This document shows positions 47,387 to 51,405 of a stretch of DNA of 51,405 nt, piece by piece. Numbering within the stretch: the first letter of the stretch is position 1; each line of letters opens with the position of its first letter. This stretch comes from Erythrobacter sp. (GTDB lineage: Bacteria > Pseudomonadota > Alphaproteobacteria > Sphingomonadales > Sphingomonadaceae). The notes below the pieces were generated by a model. It had not been told where the DNA came from and searched no databases. It saw nothing but the letters and a program-made list of their open reading frames with translations. The DNA lies in NCBI GenBank assembly GCA_025698865.1, contig JAILWQ010000009.1, forward strand, positions 1 to 51,405. Direction: 5' to 3'. The position numbers and the translations under genes are program-made.

Positions 47387-48634
47387 ATGAACAGGCGCAA
47401 TTTCCTGGCCAGTGCCGGCCTTCTCGGAGCGGCAACGGCTTTGCCTCTGCGGGCGCAAAAACCGGGGGAAGGCGAGGGCGAGCTTCCCGATCTCGCGGCA
47501 GGTGCGAAACCGATCACGGCCGAGGAACGACAGGCGCGCATCGCCCGGGCCGGCGAGTTGATGCGGGCCGCCAATATCGATGCTGTGCTGATCGAGGCGG
47601 GATCGAGCCTCGTCTATTTCACCGGCATCCAGTGGTGGCGCAGCGAACGCCTTACGGGCGCCGTGATGACCCGCGAGGGCGAAATCGCGGTCGTGACGCC
47701 GTTCTTCGAGGAACCTTCCGTGCGCGAGACACTGGCGGTCCCGGCAGAGGTGCTGACCTGGAACGAGGACGAGGATCCTCTCGCCGCCGTCGGCGAATGG
47801 CTCTCGGCGCGGGGGCTGGCGAAGGGGCGCATCGGGATCGAGGAAACCGTCCGCTATTTCGCGGTCGATCGCCTCGGCCGCGCCATGCCACAGGTGCGTA
47901 TCATCAACGGCGATGCGGTCGTGCGGGGCTGCCGCATGATCAAGTCTCCTGCGGAGCTGGCGCTCATGCAGACTGCCAACGACATCACCTTGGCCGCCTA
48001 TCGTCATGCCCACGGTCGCATCGAGAAAGGCATGACGCCGGCGGATATCGGCCAGTTGATCAATTCGGCCACCGTCCGGATGGGCGGAACACCCGAATTC
48101 GCGCTGGTTTTGCTGGGCGAGGCAAGCGCGTATCCCCACGGCAGCGGCAAACCGCAGGAAGTGCGCGAGGGTGAGGTGATCCTGCTCGACAGTGGTTGCA
48201 ACGTGCACGGATACCAGTCGGATATCTCCCGCAGTTTTGTGTTCGGCACGCCCAGCGCCCGCCAGCGTCAGGTCTGGACGCAGATGCGTCAGGGACAGGA
48301 CGTTGCCTTCGCGGCCGCGCAGGTCGGCACGCCCGCAGGCGCAGTCGACGATGCGGTGCGGGCTTTTTACGAGAAGCTGGGCTACGGGCCGGGATACGAA
48401 CTGCCCGGCACGTCGCACCGCACCGGCCACGGGATCGGGCTGGACGGTCACGAGCCGGTCAACCTCGTGCGCGGCGAAACCACGCGGCTGGCGCCCGGCA
48501 TGTGCTTTTCGAACGAGCCGGGCATTTACATCCCCGGCGAATTCGGCATTCGTCTCGAAGACTGCTTCTACATGACGGCGAGCGGCTCGCGCTGGTTCAG
48601 CGAGCCGCCGCGTTCGATCGATGATTCCATCTGA
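47387..48634 (+). CDS. M24-family Xaa-Pro peptidase with Tat signal
   Basis: Encodes 415 residues from ATG 47387, with GGGGGAAGAG upstream. The N-terminus MNRRNFLASAGLLGAATALP is a twin-arginine signal, so the enzyme is exported folded. The creatinase-type N-terminal domain is followed by the pita-bread domain with all metal ligands: DSGCNVHGYQSDISR (two Asp), GTSHRTGHGIGL (His), NEPGIYIPG and GIRLEDC (two Glu). It should cleave X-Pro bonds in the periplasm. It follows the NamZ-like gene by 13 bases. Confidence 0.92.
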   Translation: MNRRNFLASAGLLGAATALPLRAQKPGEGEGELPDLAAGAKPITAEERQARIARAGELMRAANIDAVLIEAGSSLVYFTGIQWWRSERLTGAVMTREGEIAVVTPFFEEPSVRETLAVPAEVLTWNEDEDPLAAVGEWLSARGLAKGRIGIEETVRYFAVDRLGRAMPQVRIINGDAVVRGCRMIKSPAELALMQTANDITLAAYRHAHGRIEKGMTPADIGQLINSATVRMGGTPEFALVLLGEASAYPHGSGKPQEVREGEVILLDSGCNVHGYQSDISRSFVFGTPSARQRQVWTQMRQGQDVAFAAAQVGTPAGAVDDAVRAFYEKLGYGPGYELPGTSHRTGHGIGLDGHEPVNLVRGETTRLAPGMCFSNEPGIYIPGEFGIRLEDCFYMTASGSRWFSEPPRSIDDSI

Positions 48635-48783
48635 CCAGCTGCGGCTTGAGGTTCGGCTGGCGCGGGGACGCCCATCGCCGCTATTCGGAACAAAACGGAA
48701 GGGCCCGCGTCCTATGATCCGGTTCCGCCGAACGCGGCAGGGGCCGGCAGGGCGCCCCAATCCCTCCTCGGAGACGAAAGAGA

Positions 48784-49824
48784 ATGTATATCCGTCGCCG
48801 GCTGACCGCCGACTTCGTGCTCCGCTACACTTGGACGTCGCTGCTCTGGACCGCGATCTACTCGACGACAGTGGTGACCCTGTTTTTCTGGTACAACGTC
48901 AAATGGATCGACGTGCCGTTCGAACTGGTCAGCACGGTCGGGATCGCCGTCTCGTTCTTCATCGGGTTCAAGAACAATCAAGCCTATGACCGGTACTGGG
49001 AGGGGAGAAAGATCTGGGGGCAGATCGTCAACTACTCACGCACCTGGGGTATGCAGATCGTCAGCTTGGTCGGCCATGATGGCGAGCTCCGGGACGACAA
49101 GAAAGTACTGATCCACCGCCACATCGCATGGCTCTATGCGCTCAGGACGCAGCTCCGCCGGCCCAACGGGGCAGGGATCGTCGAGAACCCGCTGATCGAA
49201 CGCCTCATCTCGCGCCATCGCGAAACCGGCGAAATCCCCGAGGTCATCGGCCCGTTCGTGTCTGACGACGAGGGACGAGACTTTTCCTCCCGCGCCAATT
49301 CCGCCACCCGCCTGATCCACAACCAGGCCAAGCACTTGCAAAGCCTGGGCGGGGAAAATGGCCATATCGACGGCTTCGATCGCATCCTGTTGATGGAGAC
49401 GCTCGAGAAATTCTACGACCTTCAGGGCATGTGCGAGCGGATCAAGAACACGCCGTTTCCGCGCCAGTTCGCCTTCTTTTCGCAGTTCTTCACCGTGGTG
49501 TTCTGCCTGATTCTGCCGCTTGGCCTGCTCGAGGTCTACGAGCAGGAATTGCTGGCGGGCGTGGAATTCGCTCGTACTTTCGGCAACGATTACCGTCCGA
49601 CCACGCTGGCGCTCTTCGCGATCATTCCGCTGTCGGTGCTGGTCTCGTGGATATTCCTGACCTGGGAAAAGATCGGCGACAGTTCGGAGGATCCTTTCGA
49701 AGGGCGGCCCTTCGACGTCTCCATGACAGCGCTGTGTCGCACGATCGAGATCGACCTGCGCGATATGCTCGACGAACCCGAGCTGCCCCAGAAAACCCCG
49801 CCGCGGGACAATATCCTCTACTGA
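48784..49824 (+). CDS. Bestrophin-family anion channel
   Basis: Encodes 346 residues with about four membrane helices. The family signatures are near the N-terminus: RRLTADFVLRYTWTSLLW, GIAVSFFIGFKNNQAYDR and YWEGRKIWGQIVNYSRTW, followed by the RQFAFFSQFFTVVFCLILPL helix. Bacterial bestrophins form pentameric ion channels in the inner membrane, likely for anions or sodium. ATG 48784 is preceded by GAGACGAAAGAG. It lies about 150 bases after the M24 peptidase. Confidence 0.93.
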   Translation: MYIRRRLTADFVLRYTWTSLLWTAIYSTTVVTLFFWYNVKWIDVPFELVSTVGIAVSFFIGFKNNQAYDRYWEGRKIWGQIVNYSRTWGMQIVSLVGHDGELRDDKKVLIHRHIAWLYALRTQLRRPNGAGIVENPLIERLISRHRETGEIPEVIGPFVSDDEGRDFSSRANSATRLIHNQAKHLQSLGGENGHIDGFDRILLMETLEKFYDLQGMCERIKNTPFPRQFAFFSQFFTVVFCLILPLGLLEVYEQELLAGVEFARTFGNDYRPTTLALFAIIPLSVLVSWIFLTWEKIGDSSEDPFEGRPFDVSMTALCRTIEIDLRDMLDEPELPQKTPPRDNILY

Positions 49825-49834
49825 TCTCGGCGGC

Positions 49835-51016
49835 TTATGCCTGTTTCCGGCTCAGTTCGCGCATCGCATCGTCAAGGCCGTCGAGTGTGAGCGGGTACAT
49901 CCGGTCGTTCACCAGCTGCTTCATCACCCGCGTGGACTGCGAATAACTCCACTGCTTTTCGGGCACCGGATTGAGCCAGACGGTCGCGGGATAGGTGTTA
50001 GTCATCCGCTGCATCCAGGTGGCGCCGGCTTCCTCGTTCATGTGCTCGACGCTGCCGCCGGGATGGGTGATCTCGTAGGGGCTCATCGCCGCATCGCCCA
50101 CGAACACCACTTTGTAATCGTGCCCGTATTTGTGCAGCACGTCCCAGGTCTTGGTCCGCTCCTGCCAGCGGCGGCGATTGTCCTTCCACACGCCTTCGTA
50201 GAGGCAGTTGTGGAAGTAGAAGAATTCGAGATTCTTGAACTCGCTGGTCGCTGCGCTGAACAGTTCCTCGGTGATCTTGATGAACGGGTCCATCGAGCCG
50301 CCGACGTCGAGGAACAGCAGCAGCTTGACCGCATTGCGGCGCTCTGGCCGCATATGGATATCGAGCCAGCCCTGCTTTGCCGTGCCTTCGATCGTCGCGT
50401 CGATATCGAGCTGGTCCGCCGCGCCCTCGCGCGCGAAACGGCGCAGGCGGCGCAGCGCCATCTTGATGTTGCGCGTGCCCAGCTCCTTGGTGTTGTCGAG
50501 GTTCTTGAACTCGCGCTTGTCCCACACCTTGATGGCGCGCTTGTGCCGGCTTTCCCCGCCGATCCGCACGCCTTCGGGATTGTAGCCCGAATTGCCGAAC
50601 GGGCTAGTCCCGCCCGTGCCGACCCATTTGTTGCCGCCTTGGTGCCGCTCCTTCTGTTCCTCGAGCCGCTTCTTCAGCGTGTCCATGATCTCGTCCCAGT
50701 CGCCCAGGCTCTTGATCTGCTCCATCTCTTCCGGGCTGAGGAATTTCTCGGCGACGGCCTTCAGCCAGTCTTCCGGCACGTCCACGGGATTCTGCCCGTA
50801 ATCGGACATCACGCCCTTGAAGACCTTGGAGAACACCTGATCGAACCGGTCGAGCAACCCCTCGTCCTTCACGAAGGTCGCACGCGAGAGGTAGTAGAAA
50901 GCCTCGGGCGACCGTTCGATCACCTCGCGGTCGAGCGCTTCGAGCAGCGTCAGGTGTTCCTTGAAGCTCGCCGGAATGCCGGCCGCGCGTAACTCGTCGA
51001 CGAAATCGAAAAACAT
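49835..51016 (-). CDS. CoxE-like von Willebrand factor A protein
   Basis: Encodes 393 residues. The N-terminal half is helical with EHLTLLEALDREVIERSPE and a charged region, and the C-terminal half is the VWA domain with a changed metal site, LLFLDVGGSMD (DVGGS in place of DxSxS), as is usual in CoxE-like proteins. The MoxR-type ATPase that normally partners it is not in the window. The family is implicated in protein maturation and complex assembly. It is convergent with the bestrophin gene, with a 10-base gap. Confidence 0.88.
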   Translation of the reverse strand: MFFDFVDELRAAGIPASFKEHLTLLEALDREVIERSPEAFYYLSRATFVKDEGLLDRFDQVFSKVFKGVMSDYGQNPVDVPEDWLKAVAEKFLSPEEMEQIKSLGDWDEIMDTLKKRLEEQKERHQGGNKWVGTGGTSPFGNSGYNPEGVRIGGESRHKRAIKVWDKREFKNLDNTKELGTRNIKMALRRLRRFAREGAADQLDIDATIEGTAKQGWLDIHMRPERRNAVKLLLFLDVGGSMDPFIKITEELFSAATSEFKNLEFFYFHNCLYEGVWKDNRRRWQERTKTWDVLHKYGHDYKVVFVGDAAMSPYEITHPGGSVEHMNEEAGATWMQRMTNTYPATVWLNPVPEKQWSYSQSTRVMKQLVNDRMYPLTLDGLDDAMRELSRKQA

Positions 51017-51141
51017 GCCGATCCTTCTAGGCCCGAGCCTGCGCCACCACCACCCCGGCGCAGGAAGAGACCTGCGCCGCGCTTAACCGCACGATAACCA
51101 TCGCGACCTAGAACGCTGCCGAACAGGATTGCAAGGGGGTC

Positions 51142-51405
51142 ATGGCGACAATGGAAATGGCATCGATCGATGCAAGGGGCGCGAACGCGATCGACGGTAT
51201 TCCCGCGGCGATCGGCAAGGTCACGGTGGGTTGCTCGGACGTGGCCGGCCTGGTCCAGGAAGTGATCAATTCCTTCGGACGACTGCGGGCGGAACATGTT
51301 GAACTGCAGGGAACCGTCCGCGCCCTCGACGCCGACCAGCGGCGCGTGCTGGATGCGAGCGACGAGGCGCGGGTGCTTTCCGAACGCGCGATCGACCAGC
51401 TCGGC
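51142..51405 (+). CDS. Probable methyl-accepting chemotaxis protein, 5' part only
   Basis: Only the first 88 codons are in the window; the frame runs off the right edge. It starts ATG 51142 after AAGGGGGTC. The helical sequence, including VTVGCSDVAGLVQEVINSF and LRAEHVELQGTVRALDADQ, resembles the N-terminal region of membrane-free chemotaxis receptors of sphingomonads, upstream of the signalling coiled coil. The signalling tip is not visible, so the assignment is tentative. Confidence 0.55.
   Translation, partial: MATMEMASIDARGANAIDGIPAAIGKVTVGCSDVAGLVQEVINSFGRLRAEHVELQGTVRALDADQRRVLDASDEARVLSERAIDQLG

Overview
The window reads as the chromosome of a high-GC alphaproteobacterium, most likely a sphingomonad of the Erythrobacteraceae type. 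This is an inference from the protein styles (MreBCD/PBP2/RodA, DUF1206, DmdC-like acyl-CoA dehydrogenase with a MerR regulator, DOMON-like plus NamZ-type genes) and from palindromic repeats encoding an RPEPVEG-like peptide, which I recall as common in Sphingomonadales. It has two parts: an integrated mobile element (1 to about 12,567) and ordinary core chromosome (about 12,568 to 51,405).

Mobile element (1-12,567). The right boundary is the 3' end of a tRNA-Lys(CTT) gene, a classic integration site; the left boundary and any integrase lie outside the window. From left to right: the 3' remnant of a type ISP restriction-modification gene, an AT-rich unknown gene, an AIPR/DGQHR-like gene and a small HTH gene (all +). 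These are followed on the minus strand by a conjugation/mobilisation module in the R388 order trwA-trwB-trwC (ribbon-helix-helix protein, coupling protein, MobF relaxase), with ardC-like antirestriction downstream and three small genes including an AlpA-type regulator upstream. Between the trwA-like gene and the next small gene is a candidate oriT: a hairpin, nine bases, then GTCT/AT, the same spacing I recall for the R388 nic site. No mating-pair (VirB) genes are seen, so the element is either mobilisable or continues leftwards. A two-helix membrane protein of unknown function is the last gene before the attachment site.

Core chromosome. 12.7-18.5 kb is the rod-shape operon mreB-mreC-mreD-mrdA-rodA (-). 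mutL (+) follows but is split by a two-base AC duplication. Then come a CDF transporter, lipoproteins, a MaoC protein, DUF1206, ychF, a Tat-exported SDR, pth and rplY (with a clear terminator), two tandem TraB/GumN proteins and an XRE regulator with a membrane protein. glyQ-glyS-ppdK (+) forms a cluster; glyS carries two in-frame palindromic repeat insertions and a patch of foreign-looking codon use. Next are a methyltransferase, comF, hisI, a MerR regulator with a perfect palindromic operator, an acyl-CoA dehydrogenase, a Tat-lipoprotein amino-acid oxidase-like enzyme, cysK, an MFS exporter, a PilZ protein, tyrS, a DOMON-like/NamZ/M24 peptidase cluster, a bestrophin, a CoxE-like VWA protein and the start of a probable chemotaxis receptor.

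No stretch longer than 300 bases lacks a gene. The largest gaps (1,928-2,152; 4,765-4,984; 9,948-10,158; 12,318-12,567; 37,489-37,772) are described in the features or findings.
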